41,971 nucleotides of DNA from Ileibacterium valens (GCF_001945525.1 NZ_MPJW01000101.1:1-41971); one strand, 5' to 3'; positions 26,658 through 34,859 are shown, counted from the stretch's first letter. The notes: generated by a model from the letters alone, not told the origin. A program made the numbers and translations.

Positions 26658-26707
26658 GCTCCTTTGTCCGATTGCTTGGCAGTAATTGGTTTGAAGGAGC
26701 ATTTTCT
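26658..26707 (+). terminator. Terminator after the AI-2E family gene
   Basis: GCTCCTT (26658-26664) pairs with AAGGAGC (26694-26700), with an inner stem CCGATT/AATTGG, followed by ATTTTCTT. The U-tract is moderate. Confidence 0.6.
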
Positions 26708-26809
26708 TATATCTATTAATGTTAAGACTCGATTTTTGGTCAGTCGATTATTGAATTCCTGTTTCAGATTTTTCAAGGAACAGTACTTGCAGAATTTAGC
26801 AGAGAATAA

Positions 26810-26917
26810 TTGACATTGTTAACTGACATTCTTAACGAAGATTAGATTTATTGATTTATACTGAAGACAATGAGTTTCAAAGAATTATGGGAATTGTTGT
26901 CATATTGAATTTTGACA
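26810..26917 (+). promoter_or_regulatory. Promoter/operator region of the WYL regulator with tandem repeats
   Basis: Two head-to-tail 13-mers, TGACATTGTTAAC (26811-26823) and TGACATTCTTAAC (26824-26836), differ at one base. The first is part of a TTGACA -35-like hexamer (26810-26815). An inverted pair, TGTCA (26898-26902) and TGACA (26913-26917), lies just before the ribosome site. The recurring TGACA suggests an operator, possibly for the WYL protein itself. TATACT near 26857 is a candidate -10. Confidence 0.45.
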
Positions 26918-26928
26918 GAAGAGGTGTT

Positions 26929-27909
26929 ATGAATCGAGCCGCATTATGCATAAAAATGCTTAAAATACTCAAATCAAGAGACATTGTTTCAACCGCTGAA
27001 CTCGCAGAGTTGTTGAAAACCAATCCGCGAAATATCAGAGAATTTCGAAAAGAGCTTGAAGCTGCAGGCTATCACATTGAAGAGAAAAGAGGAAGATATG
27101 GGGGATACTATCTCGATGATAGAGATTTAATCCAGATTCCCAAACTGACCAAGGAACAGCTTCAGGTACTCGCTCATGCGAGGCAGTTTATCAAAGCACA
27201 TGCTGAATTTGCCGAAGGTGACCAGTTCGAAGAGATTATGGATGATGTTGCCGCTGCAGGCAGTTCCTACTCCAATCGGGAAATGCCTGAAATTGGGTAT
27301 TCATTTTCTGTAGATCGACATTCTGGTTTAACCGATCACGAAAGAGAAATGCTCAGTCAGGTTCTGGCCAGCATGAAAAGTTCTTATTCTGTTGAGCTTT
27401 CGTATATGAAAAGAGGAGTCAATGAACCAGCGAGTATTCTAGTCGATCCCTATCACGTGGTAAACATCGAAGACAACTGGTATATGATTGGCTGGTCTCA
27501 TTCAGCCAAGGCTTTTCGTAATTTCCGCTTTTCAGACGAGCGAATGCTTGATATCAAATTGACTCAAAGGCGATTTACAAAGGATCCAAACTTTAACTTC
27601 AAAAACTTTATCGGTATAGATTCCGCTTTTAAAGGGAAACTTAATCTCTATGAAGTTGAAGTGAATCCGGATCACGCCCGTTTATTTCGGGAAGATTTTA
27701 AAGGGCGTGAGCTGAGCCAGAAGGAAAACCGAAATGGGAAATGTGTATTTTCTTTTACCGCCGATAATCAGTATCAGGTATATCAGCTTCTTTTTCGTTT
27801 CGGTGATGCTGTCGAGCTCATCCTGCCTGTAGAATTCCGCGATGAGTACATAAAGAGGATCGCTTCGATCGCTAAAGTTTACGGTATTTCTCTGGATCCT
27901 GATGATTAA
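26929..27909 (+). CDS. WYL-domain transcriptional regulator
   Basis: This 326-aa regulator has an N-terminal winged HTH (about 5-60: STAELAELLKTNPRNIREFR, then RGRYGGYYL), a central WYL domain with NWYMIGW at the ligand-sensing core, and a C-terminal WCX-like region. WYL proteins sense nucleic acids or other ligands and often control DNA damage or defence genes. I chose the ATG at 26929 (AGAGGTGTT site), not the TTG at 26851. The protein ends DPDD, but the -1 frame continues for 43 acidic codons. It is upstream of a Cas4-like/exonuclease gene it might regulate. Confidence 0.85.
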   Translation: MNRAALCIKMLKILKSRDIVSTAELAELLKTNPRNIREFRKELEAAGYHIEEKRGRYGGYYLDDRDLIQIPKLTKEQLQVLAHARQFIKAHAEFAEGDQFEEIMDDVAAAGSSYSNREMPEIGYSFSVDRHSGLTDHEREMLSQVLASMKSSYSVELSYMKRGVNEPASILVDPYHVVNIEDNWYMIGWSHSAKAFRNFRFSDERMLDIKLTQRRFTKDPNFNFKNFIGIDSAFKGKLNLYEVEVNPDHARLFREDFKGRELSQKENRNGKCVFSFTADNQYQVYQLLFRFGDAVELILPVEFRDEYIKRIASIAKVYGISLDPDD

Positions 27910-28037
27910 ATCGAATTCCAGAGGAAGATCCTGATGAATCTTCATATCCTTATGAAGTCGAATCAGAAGAATATGAAGACCATTCGCTTTATTATAGTTT
28001 TGATTACAGTTTCGAATTTTTTTTGAATGGAATTTAA
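27906..28037 (+). pseudogene. Frameshifted acidic tail after the WYL regulator
   Basis: In the -1 frame, exactly from the WYL stop codon onward, 43 sense codons run to TAA at 28035. They encode a Glu/Asp/Tyr/Ser-rich tail (EEDPDESSYPYEVESEEYED) with coding-like codon use and no start codon. It may be a former C-terminal extension cut off by an indel, or a frameshift product. Stops TGA TGA lie immediately upstream in that frame, so any slip would have to occur at the last codons. Confidence 0.35.
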
Positions 28038-28135
28038 TCCGCACTGTATTATGGCAGGCGCTTATCATTATTAAAGATTAAAATTTGTAAGTTGATTCAG
28101 GTAGAATATCTGCTGTTTTTAAGGAGTGTTTAATT

Positions 28136-29893
28136 ATGATTCATGCTTCCGATCTGATCAATGTCTGGCACTGTCCAAGACTGGGATGCAATATTCATCA
28201 GCATAAAAAAGGGCAGCATGAGCCCTTTGCGAATCTGATCGCTCCTTTTTTTGATTTAGCAAAAGAGAAAGTTAAGGTCGAAAACATTCCGCAGGGTCGG
28301 CTTAACGATCCAATGGAAAGAACTGTTGAACTTCTTAAACAAAAAAAGGGCGGCATTCGGCTTCGTTTTGAACGAGACGGCATTCGAACAAAGGTCCCTT
28401 TCTTATTTCCGATCTACGAAGAAGAAGAGTCAACATTTCAGGAATCCAAAAAGAAGACATCAAAAAAACGAAAAAAAAGATATGAAGATTTTGATTATGA
28501 AGCAATCTATCCGATTCTTTCAGCCAATCCAACCGAAATTCTAATTGAAATGATGGCGTTGGATCAATGGATTCTTGAAGGAATGGGAATTCATGTAAAG
28601 AAACATAAAATCGTATATCTCAATCGTGAATACGTCCGCAATGGAGATTTGAATCCTGATGAGCTGTTTATTGAGGGCAGACATCTGCTTAGAAAATCAG
28701 GAACTCCATATGAAAAAACGATCGATGATCAGATTGCAGAGTATCTCTCTGAAAATGATCTCGAAAAGAAGATCAGGCAAGCTAAACAGGTTTTAAATGA
28801 AGAAGATGCCGTTCCTGTTCGAAACCGGCATTGTCTAGCTCCGAGAAGATGTGCGTATTATAACGATTGTTTTAACGAAGACAGTCTCGATGATAGTTCA
28901 ATTCTGTTCTTAAGCTCTGCTTCTAAACGAGCACAAATGTTCGAAGAGGGAAAGGATACATTGGCTAAAGCGGATCCATATCAGATCGAAGGCAGTCCTT
29001 TACAGTTTTCTCAGGTTATGGCCGATCGAAACGGCGGAGTTTTCCTGGATGCAAGAGCGGCTGAAAACTGGATTGCCTCATTGGCCTGGCCAAGAATCTA
29101 TCTCGATTTCGAGTGGGATACTTTTGCGTTTCCGCCTTATGATCGAATGATTCCATATGATGTTCTCTGTTTTGAATTTTCAATGCATGTAGAAAATGAA
29201 GATGGAACAATCCGTCATACCGGCTTTTTTAAGCATGGAGACGGGCGAAAAGAATTTATCGAAACATTGCTAAAAAATATTCCTGAACACGGAAGTGTCA
29301 TTGTATATAACATGGAAGGAGCCGAAAAACTCAGGCTCATCCAATTAGCAAGACAGTTTCCGGAATATGAAGAACAGCTGAATGAAATCTGCAGCCGTAT
29401 GCTGGATCTTTCTGTTCTTTTTGAAAAGGGAATCTACTATGACATTCGCCAACGCGGTCATTATTCCTTAAAAACGATGATGAATCTCTTTTCAGATCAG
29501 GATGGTTACTCAAAACTTCCCGTTAAGAATGGACTGGATGCAATTGAAGCATATAGAAGGCTTTGCGCAAGTCATGATGAGGCGGAAAGAAACTCGCTGG
29601 CAAAACGGATCGATACGTATTGTGCAATGGATACCGAGGCGGAAATGATCATTTTACATGGCTTGCAGGATAAGCTTGCTGATCTAAAAAACACAAAACC
29701 AGCAAAAAAGAAGAAAGCAAAAGAACAGGCTCTAAAACAGACAGAATCGACAAAAATTCACAGAAGAAAACGAAAATCAAAAAAACGTGTTAAGCCAGCT
29801 TCGCCAAAAGATAATGACCAGGAAACGGCTGTTTTAAACAGTGATCCTGAAGATCCGTCCAGAACCAAACCAAAAACCAGGAATGAAGAATAA
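28136..29893 (+). CDS. DUF2779 protein: Cas4-like N-terminus fused to a DnaQ-like exonuclease
   Basis: This is a 585-aa protein. Residues 1-260 resemble Cas4/RecB-type nucleases, with a Cys at CPRLGC near the N-terminus and a C-terminal cysteine group CLAPRRCAYYNDC that could hold an Fe-S cluster. Residues about 320-510 contain an RNase H-fold DEDD-type exonuclease: YLDFEWDTF (Asp, Glu), VIVYNMEGAEKLRL, HYSLKTMMN and YCAMDTEAEM. The final 70 residues are very Lys/Arg-rich. The DUF2779 family is found near mobile and repair genes, and its function is not established. The ATG follows AAGGAG. No CRISPR repeats or cas genes are in the window. Confidence 0.8.
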   Translation: MIHASDLINVWHCPRLGCNIHQHKKGQHEPFANLIAPFFDLAKEKVKVENIPQGRLNDPMERTVELLKQKKGGIRLRFERDGIRTKVPFLFPIYEEEESTFQESKKKTSKKRKKRYEDFDYEAIYPILSANPTEILIEMMALDQWILEGMGIHVKKHKIVYLNREYVRNGDLNPDELFIEGRHLLRKSGTPYEKTIDDQIAEYLSENDLEKKIRQAKQVLNEEDAVPVRNRHCLAPRRCAYYNDCFNEDSLDDSSILFLSSASKRAQMFEEGKDTLAKADPYQIEGSPLQFSQVMADRNGGVFLDARAAENWIASLAWPRIYLDFEWDTFAFPPYDRMIPYDVLCFEFSMHVENEDGTIRHTGFFKHGDGRKEFIETLLKNIPEHGSVIVYNMEGAEKLRLIQLARQFPEYEEQLNEICSRMLDLSVLFEKGIYYDIRQRGHYSLKTMMNLFSDQDGYSKLPVKNGLDAIEAYRRLCASHDEAERNSLAKRIDTYCAMDTEAEMIILHGLQDKLADLKNTKPAKKKKAKEQALKQTESTKIHRRKRKSKKRVKPASPKDNDQETAVLNSDPEDPSRTKPKTRNEE

Positions 29894-29973
29894 GCGAAAA
29901 AACCTGATCACCCATTCCATAGCTAAGTTTAAAGAGAAACAGTGATTGGATTTTTCGGGAAGGGAAACCAGAA

Positions 29974-30948
29974 ATGCCAAATATCATTACTCACACTTTA
30001 TTTGCTGATGAAGTTTTAGAGATCCTTAAAATTGATTCTCTCGATGAAAGAAAACAGATTTTTGAAATCGGGTCGAATGGACCGGATATTCTGTTTTTTC
30101 ACCATATGAATCCGAAAGATTTCTATAAGAAATCCAGGCTTCCAAAACTGGGAAGCCGCCTTCATTCCGGCAATGTCAATGATTTTTATTCAAGTGCCAT
30201 CAACAGCATCTGGAATGAAAAAGATCCTGAAATCAAAGAAGATATGATTGCTTATACAGCTGGTCATTTATGCCACTGGGCTCTGGATTCATCTGCTCAT
30301 CCTCTGATCTATAACCGGACAGGAAACTGTAAGGGGATGTCAGTCAACGCTCATCATCGGTATGAATCCATTTTGGATTCCCTGATGCTTAAGCTGAAGA
30401 AAAACGAAACGATTGAATCCTTTGATATTACAAAGAAAGTCACAGATTCTCCGTTATGGATGAAACGAGCCATCGCAAGAGTCTATATTCCAGCACTCAA
30501 TTCCATTTTTGATGACAATCTGCCAGCCCATGTAATTGCTGAGACTCTTGATGACTGGAACTTCATGCAAAAACTGTTCAGAGATCCTCATAATAAAAAA
30601 ATTCCTGCAGCTCAGATGGTTGACAAACTGATCGGAAGACCAAATCAGCTGGCGGGTTATGCGGTGCCAAATATCCCGGAAGATAATTACGATATTATGA
30701 ATCTGAAACATGAATTATGGAGAAATCCTCAAACTGGTCAAAAATCTTATGAATCCTTTCTTGATCTCTATGATTCTGCAATGAAAAAAGCACTGACAGC
30801 TATTCCTCTGTTTTTAAAAGCCTGTGCAAAACCAAAAGATGAACTCGCTAAAAAGGATCTTCTGGATTTTGTCGACAATCGAAATTATTGTATGGGAACT
30901 TCTGAAAACAAAGATCTGAAGTATTTCGATCTGATCGATCTTTCCTGA
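29974..30948 (+). CDS. Zinc-dependent phospholipase C family protein
   Basis: This 324-aa protein has the helical zinc-dependent phospholipase C/S1-P1-like pattern: N-terminal ITHTLFADEVL, GPDILFFHH, LHSGNVNDFY, then AGHLCHWALDSSAHPL and NAHHRYESILD, which supply the His and Asp metal ligands. There is no signal peptide, so it acts inside the cell, unlike secreted clostridial PLCs. Its substrate is unknown. GGGAAGGG precedes the ATG. It lies 80 bp after the DUF2779 gene and may share its transcript. Confidence 0.8.
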   Translation: MPNIITHTLFADEVLEILKIDSLDERKQIFEIGSNGPDILFFHHMNPKDFYKKSRLPKLGSRLHSGNVNDFYSSAINSIWNEKDPEIKEDMIAYTAGHLCHWALDSSAHPLIYNRTGNCKGMSVNAHHRYESILDSLMLKLKKNETIESFDITKKVTDSPLWMKRAIARVYIPALNSIFDDNLPAHVIAETLDDWNFMQKLFRDPHNKKIPAAQMVDKLIGRPNQLAGYAVPNIPEDNYDIMNLKHELWRNPQTGQKSYESFLDLYDSAMKKALTAIPLFLKACAKPKDELAKKDLLDFVDNRNYCMGTSENKDLKYFDLIDLS

Positions 30949-30978
30949 AACAACAATTAAACCAGTCAGCATTAAATC

Positions 30979-31018
30979 GATCGGAATGTGATGCCCAATC
31001 CATTCCGGTCTTTTTTTT
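30979..31018 (+). terminator. Terminator after the phospholipase-like gene
   Basis: GATCGGAATG (30979-30988) pairs with CATTCCGGTC (31001-31010; one wobble), followed by T8. Confidence 0.9.
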
Positions 31019-31375
31019 CAGGATGCAGCTGAATTGATTCCAATTTGTAAAGGATTCTCATCCACATACCGGCACCTTCAACGTTTCAAATCGATGATCT
31101 GCTTTGATTGTATCTGACAGAATTTGATGAGCTATGCACGGTCATTTTAATCTGAATACGGCAGATCATAAGTGGTTCATTTGGGATCTTTTATCGCTTT
31201 ATTATCTTTTTTGTACCATTTATTTACCATAATTGAATGAAATACGGCAAATAGTTGGTTTTTTTAGTGATTTTTCTTCTGTTCGAGTTTGGAAAAGAAG
31301 AATGGTGCTGATACTATTATAAAAGTTCAAAAAAGAATGAATGATTAAGTATAAGAAAGGGAGACCGATCCTCAA
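31019..31375 (+). promoter_or_regulatory. Upstream region and promoter of nfnAB
   Basis: The stretch of about 350 bp has no gene. Near its end TTGGAA (31289-31294), a 17-bp spacer and TACTAT (31312-31317) form a plausible promoter, placing the start near 31324 and leaving an approximately 50-nt untranslated leader. The remaining 270 bp show no repeat or hairpin that I trust. Confidence 0.6.
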
Positions 31376-32218
31376 ATGTTTGAGATAACAGAAAAAAGAA
31401 TTCTGAATCCGACTGTTGAAGAAATCACTGTCTATGCGCCAAATGCAGCAGCCAAGGCGAAAGCCGGTCAGTTTATTATTCTTCGTACGGATGAAGATGG
31501 AGAAAGAATTCCGTTTACCATTGCTTCCGCTGATCCAGAAAAGGGAACCGTCAGCGTGATTTACCAGATTGTCGGTGCCGGAACCCGCAAGCTTTCCGCT
31601 TTAAAACAGGGTGATTCGCTCCATGACTTTGCCGGACCTTTAGGCAAACCCTCTGAAATTGAAGGTGAAAATGTAGTGATCATCGGCGGAGGAGTTGGTT
31701 GCGCCATTGCCTGGCCAACAGCCAAGGCATTTAAGCAAGCTGGAAAAAATGTAACCAGTATCGTTGGTTTCAGAAACAAAGATCTGGTTATTCTTGAAGA
31801 TGAATTCAAAGATACTTCCGATGCGTTCTATCTGATGAGTGATGATGGAAGTGCTGGTCAAAAAGGTCTGGTTACTGCCAAATTGGAAGAACTGATCCAG
31901 AACGGACAGAAAATCGATCGGGTGATTGCGATTGGACCGCTGATCATGATGAAGTTCGTTTGCGAACTGACAAAGAAATACAATATTCCAACCATCGTTT
32001 CCATGAATCCAATCATGATTGATGGAACCGGTATGTGTGGTGGATGCCGTCTGGTAGTCGATGGAAAAATGCAGTTTGCCTGCGTTGATGGACCAGACTT
32101 TGATGGTCATAAAGTCGACTTTGATGCAGCCATGAAGAGAAATCGTCAATACCTGGATTTTGAAAAACATAAATATGAAGAAGCCTGCAATCTTCTGAAC
32201 AAGGAGGTGGATGCCTGA
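31376..32218 (+). CDS. nfnA: NADH-dependent reduced ferredoxin:NADP+ oxidoreductase, subunit A
   Basis: This 280-aa ferredoxin-NADP-reductase-like subunit has a FAD motif (RIPFTIAS, 44-51), a nucleotide-binding stretch VVIIGGGVGCA (about 100-110), and a C-terminal [2Fe-2S] site with Cys221, Cys224 and Cys236 (MCGGC and FACVDGPDFDGH). In NfnAB this subunit carries the NADH site and a [2Fe-2S] cluster. Related proteins are PyrK and sulfide dehydrogenase subunits; pairing with nfnB decides the call. AAAGGGAG is somewhat far (about 13 nt) from the ATG. Its stop overlaps the nfnB start. Confidence 0.85.
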   Translation: MFEITEKRILNPTVEEITVYAPNAAAKAKAGQFIILRTDEDGERIPFTIASADPEKGTVSVIYQIVGAGTRKLSALKQGDSLHDFAGPLGKPSEIEGENVVIIGGGVGCAIAWPTAKAFKQAGKNVTSIVGFRNKDLVILEDEFKDTSDAFYLMSDDGSAGQKGLVTAKLEELIQNGQKIDRVIAIGPLIMMKFVCELTKKYNIPTIVSMNPIMIDGTGMCGGCRLVVDGKMQFACVDGPDFDGHKVDFDAAMKRNRQYLDFEKHKYEEACNLLNKEVDA

Positions 32219-33603
32219 TGCCAAATATGAGAATGGATAAAAATCCAATGCCTGTTCAGGATCCGGAAGTCCGAATCCATAATGTCGATGAAGTTGCGAC
32301 TGGATATACTGCTGAAATGGCAATCGATGAAGCCAAACGCTGTCTCTCCTGCAAACACAAACCCTGTGTAGCTGGCTGTCCAGTCAATATCCATATCCCT
32401 GAATTTATTGCCAGGGTAGCTGAAGGTGATTTTGAAGGAGCCTATGAAATCATCTCTTTAACCAGCTCATTACCTGCTATCTGTGGACGGGTATGTCCTC
32501 AGGAAAGTCAATGCGAAGCCAGATGTGTTCGCGGAATCAAGGGAGAACCGGTATCCATCGGACGTCTTGAGCGTTTTGTCGCTGACTATATGAGAGAAAA
32601 AGGAGAAACGCCTGCTGTAAAAGCAGAGCCAAATGGTCATAAAGTTGCGGTCGTTGGAGCAGGGCCGGCTGGATTAACCGCAGCAGGGGATTTGGCTAAA
32701 CTTGGTTATGAAGTCACCGTATTTGAAGCTTTGCATACTCCAGGCGGTGTTCTGATGTATGGAATTCCCGAATTCCGTTTACCTAAAGCAATCGTCGCTC
32801 ATGAAATCGATAAGTTAAAGGATCTTGGCGTCGAATTCGTAACCAACTTTGTCGTTGGCCGTGCTTCAACCATTGATGAAATGATGGATGATGGGTATGA
32901 AGCTGTCTTTGTCGGCAGTGGAGCCGGGCTACCTAACTTTATGAATCTTCCAGGTGAAGCGCTCAACGGAGTTTATTCTGCCAATGAATTTTTGACCCGT
33001 TATAACCTGATGAAGGCTTATGATGAAAATTCCAGTACTCCGATTCAACATCCCACAAAAACAGTTGTAGTCGGCGGAGGAAATGTAGCCATGGATGCTG
33101 CCCGCTGCGCCAGAAGACTAGGATCCGAAGTTCATGTCGTATACCGTCGTTCTTTAGAAGAACTTCCTGCCCGTAAGGAAGAAGTTGAACACGCAATGGA
33201 AGAAGGCATCATTTTTGATCTGCTGAATAATCCGGTAGCTGTTCTTGGAGACGAAAATGGTCACATCAAAGCTGTAGAATGCATTAAAATGGAGTTGGGA
33301 GAACCTGATGAATCCGGACGCAGAAGACCAGTTCCTGTGGAAGGAAGCAACTTCATTATTGATGCGGATTGCATGATTATGGCGATCGGTACTTCACCTA
33401 ACCCATTAATTCGCCAGACTACGCCAGGCCTTGATGTCAATCGCCGCGGCTGTCTGATCGTTGATGAAAACGAAATGACAACCAAGGATGGGGTTTATGC
33501 TGGAGGAGATGCAGTGACTGGTGCGGCTACTGTGATTTCAGCAATGGGAGCAGGAAAAAAAGCCGCTGCCGCTATGCATGAATATTTAAGTTCAAAGGAA
33601 TAA
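32218..33603 (+). CDS. nfnB: NADH-dependent reduced ferredoxin:NADP+ oxidoreductase, subunit B (GltD-like)
   Basis: This 461-aa flavoprotein is often annotated as 'glutamate synthase (NADPH), homotetrameric, GltA'. It has two cysteine clusters, Cys42, 45, 50, 54 and Cys89, 93, 99, 103, then FAD motif VVGAGPAGLTAAGDL and NADP site VVVGGGNVAMDAARCARR. It would bifurcate electrons between NADPH, NADH and ferredoxin in anaerobes. The ATG overlaps the nfnA stop (TGATG), with AAGGAGGTGG upstream inside nfnA, so translation is coupled. True GOGAT subunits are present elsewhere (gltBD), which supports the Nfn reading. Confidence 0.85.
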   Translation: MPNMRMDKNPMPVQDPEVRIHNVDEVATGYTAEMAIDEAKRCLSCKHKPCVAGCPVNIHIPEFIARVAEGDFEGAYEIISLTSSLPAICGRVCPQESQCEARCVRGIKGEPVSIGRLERFVADYMREKGETPAVKAEPNGHKVAVVGAGPAGLTAAGDLAKLGYEVTVFEALHTPGGVLMYGIPEFRLPKAIVAHEIDKLKDLGVEFVTNFVVGRASTIDEMMDDGYEAVFVGSGAGLPNFMNLPGEALNGVYSANEFLTRYNLMKAYDENSSTPIQHPTKTVVVGGGNVAMDAARCARRLGSEVHVVYRRSLEELPARKEEVEHAMEEGIIFDLLNNPVAVLGDENGHIKAVECIKMELGEPDESGRRRPVPVEGSNFIIDADCMIMAIGTSPNPLIRQTTPGLDVNRRGCLIVDENEMTTKDGVYAGGDAVTGAATVISAMGAGKKAAAAMHEYLSSKE

Positions 33604-33708
33604 GTCTATTCATTCACTCGATTTGAATGAAATGACGTTTTTCATTGAACCAGGAGAAATAAAATAATTATTTCTACCTATTTACTTGAGTATTAAAATT
33701 TGCTGTTC

Positions 33709-33734
33709 AGCCTCCTTTTTTCAGGAGGCTTTTT
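33709..33734 (+). terminator. Terminator of nfnAB
   Basis: AGCCTCC (33709-33715) pairs with GGAGGCT (33724-33730), followed by T4-CAG. It lies 106 bp past the nfnB stop. Confidence 0.8.
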
Positions 33735-33903
33735 CAGTATCAAAAGAGAATTCACAGACTAGGTTCTGAATATTTCAGAAATAACTCAACAAATCTTATC
33801 CAAATAAGATAAATATTTTTCGTTTTCCATTATGATTCATATTTAAAAATAAAAATCTGATGAAAATATGATATTTAAATGGTAGAGTTTACTGGAAAAA
33901 GCG

Positions 33904-33932
33904 TTTACAAGCAAAGTTTGCAAGACTAAACT
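33904..33932 (+). promoter_or_regulatory. Putative promoter of a small RNA
   Basis: TTTACA (33904-33909), a 17-bp spacer and TAAACT (33927-33932), in a stretch with no open reading frame. Start expected near 33939. Confidence 0.45.
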
Positions 33933-33938
33933 GTAGAT

Positions 33939-34067
33939 GATCACAGGAAGACGGCTCACTTCCTGTTCTTATGCAAAGATCCTTCCTGATCATGTATAAG
34001 ATTTGATTCATATCGATTCCTTTCGATACGGCTGACGTATCAAGAAAACGGCGCAAGCCGTTTTTTT
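33939..34067 (+). ncRNA. Candidate small structured RNA between nfnB and efp
   Basis: About 130 nt lie between a promoter-like site and a perfect intrinsic terminator. Pairings seen: ATGATCA (33937-33943) with TGATCAT (33988-33994), enclosing ACAGGAAG/CTTCCTGT (33943-33950 and 33959-33966); then TATCGA/TCGATA with a 6-nt loop near 34013-34030; then the terminator AACGGC-GCAA-GCCGTT (34047-34062) with a T7 tail. The first two stems share base 33943. No ORF is present and efp starts 210 bp later behind its own promoter, so this is not obviously an efp leader. It does not match 6S, SRP or tmRNA hallmarks that I know. Confidence 0.5.
34047..34067 (+). terminator. GNRA-loop terminator of the candidate small RNA
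   Basis: Six-bp stem AACGGC/GCCGTT closed by a GCAA tetraloop, with seven Ts. It terminates no protein gene, which implies a non-coding transcript. Confidence 0.8.
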
Positions 34068-34200
34068 ATATTCAGTTGTTGGAGCCGATTCAATGAATAT
34101 CTTTCATTTATTACCTTTGAAGCCATTGTTAAAAACAAACTGAATTATGAGCCTGAAAGCTCTAATCTATCAGCTCAATCTCATAAGCGGCTTACGGTCG

Positions 34201-34228
34201 TTGACAAGAGAAAAAATAATTTTAAAAT
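34201..34228 (+). promoter_or_regulatory. efp promoter
   Basis: Consensus TTGACA (34201-34206), a 16-bp spacer and TAAAAT (34223-34228), about 49 bp before the efp ATG. Confidence 0.65.
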
Positions 34229-34276
34229 TTAAACGGTAAAACATGTCAAATTCATGTTAATAACAAAGGAGTCCAT

Positions 34277-34840
34277 ATGATCAGCTCAAATGATTTAAAA
34301 CCAGGTCAGACCATTCAGCAGGATGGTGAAATTTACGTCGTTCTCGATATTTCTCAGAACAAAACTGCCCGTTCTGCCATGGTTGTAAAAGCCAAAGTCA
34401 GAAATCTTCGTTCAGGAAGCAACGTGGAACTTTCCTGGGGCGGTGGAGACAAAGTTGAACCTGCAATGATCGATAAGCGTGAAATGCAGTACCTGTACGA
34501 TACAGATGATGCCATGGTATTCATGGATAATGAAACCTATGAACAGGTTGAAATCCCTACTGGCCGTCTGGAATGGGAACGTAAATTTGTTAAAGCCAAC
34601 GACAACGTAAACATCACAAGCTTTGATGGCGAAATTATTGGTGTTTCCTTACCTGATAAAGCCGTTCTTGAAGTAATTGAATGCGAACCAGCTGTTAAGG
34701 GAGATACCACTTCTTCAGCAATGAAGACCGCGAAACTTGAAACCGGCTTAGAATTAAAAGTTCCTCTGTTCATTTCAGAAGGCGAAAGAATTGTTGTAAA
34801 CACTGCTGATGGAAAATATTCCGGACGCAGCAAGGACTAG
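34277..34840 (+). CDS. efp: Elongation factor P
   Basis: This 187-aa factor relieves ribosome stalling at polyproline stretches. It has the three-domain EF-P layout: KOW-like domain I, then MIDKREMQYLYDTDDAMVFM, and the C-terminal signature with EPAVKGDT. The tip of the domain I loop reads NKTARSAMVVK, with Arg32 where many bacteria have the modified Lys (KPGKG). Pseudomonas-type EF-P, rhamnosylated by EarP, also has Arg at this position (KSGRNAAV). No modification enzyme gene is visible here. AAAGGAG precedes the ATG. It is followed by a GAAA-loop terminator. Confidence 0.95.
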   Translation: MISSNDLKPGQTIQQDGEIYVVLDISQNKTARSAMVVKAKVRNLRSGSNVELSWGGGDKVEPAMIDKREMQYLYDTDDAMVFMDNETYEQVEIPTGRLEWERKFVKANDNVNITSFDGEIIGVSLPDKAVLEVIECEPAVKGDTTSSAMKTAKLETGLELKVPLFISEGERIVVNTADGKYSGRSKD

Positions 34841-34859
34841 TTCATAATCTTAAATTCAA

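Noticed and set aside
27682-28068. 128-codon minus-strand ORF at the end of the WYL gene
   Set aside because: Overlaps conserved WYL coding sequence on the opposite strand, with no ribosome site or recognisable domain.
28136-29893. Evidence for a CRISPR-Cas system from the Cas4-like domain
   Set aside because: No direct repeats with spacers and no other cas genes anywhere in the window; DUF2779 proteins occur outside CRISPR loci.
31640-32323. 227-codon minus-strand ORF across nfnA/nfnB
   Set aside because: Antisense shadow of two clear enzymes; no family features.
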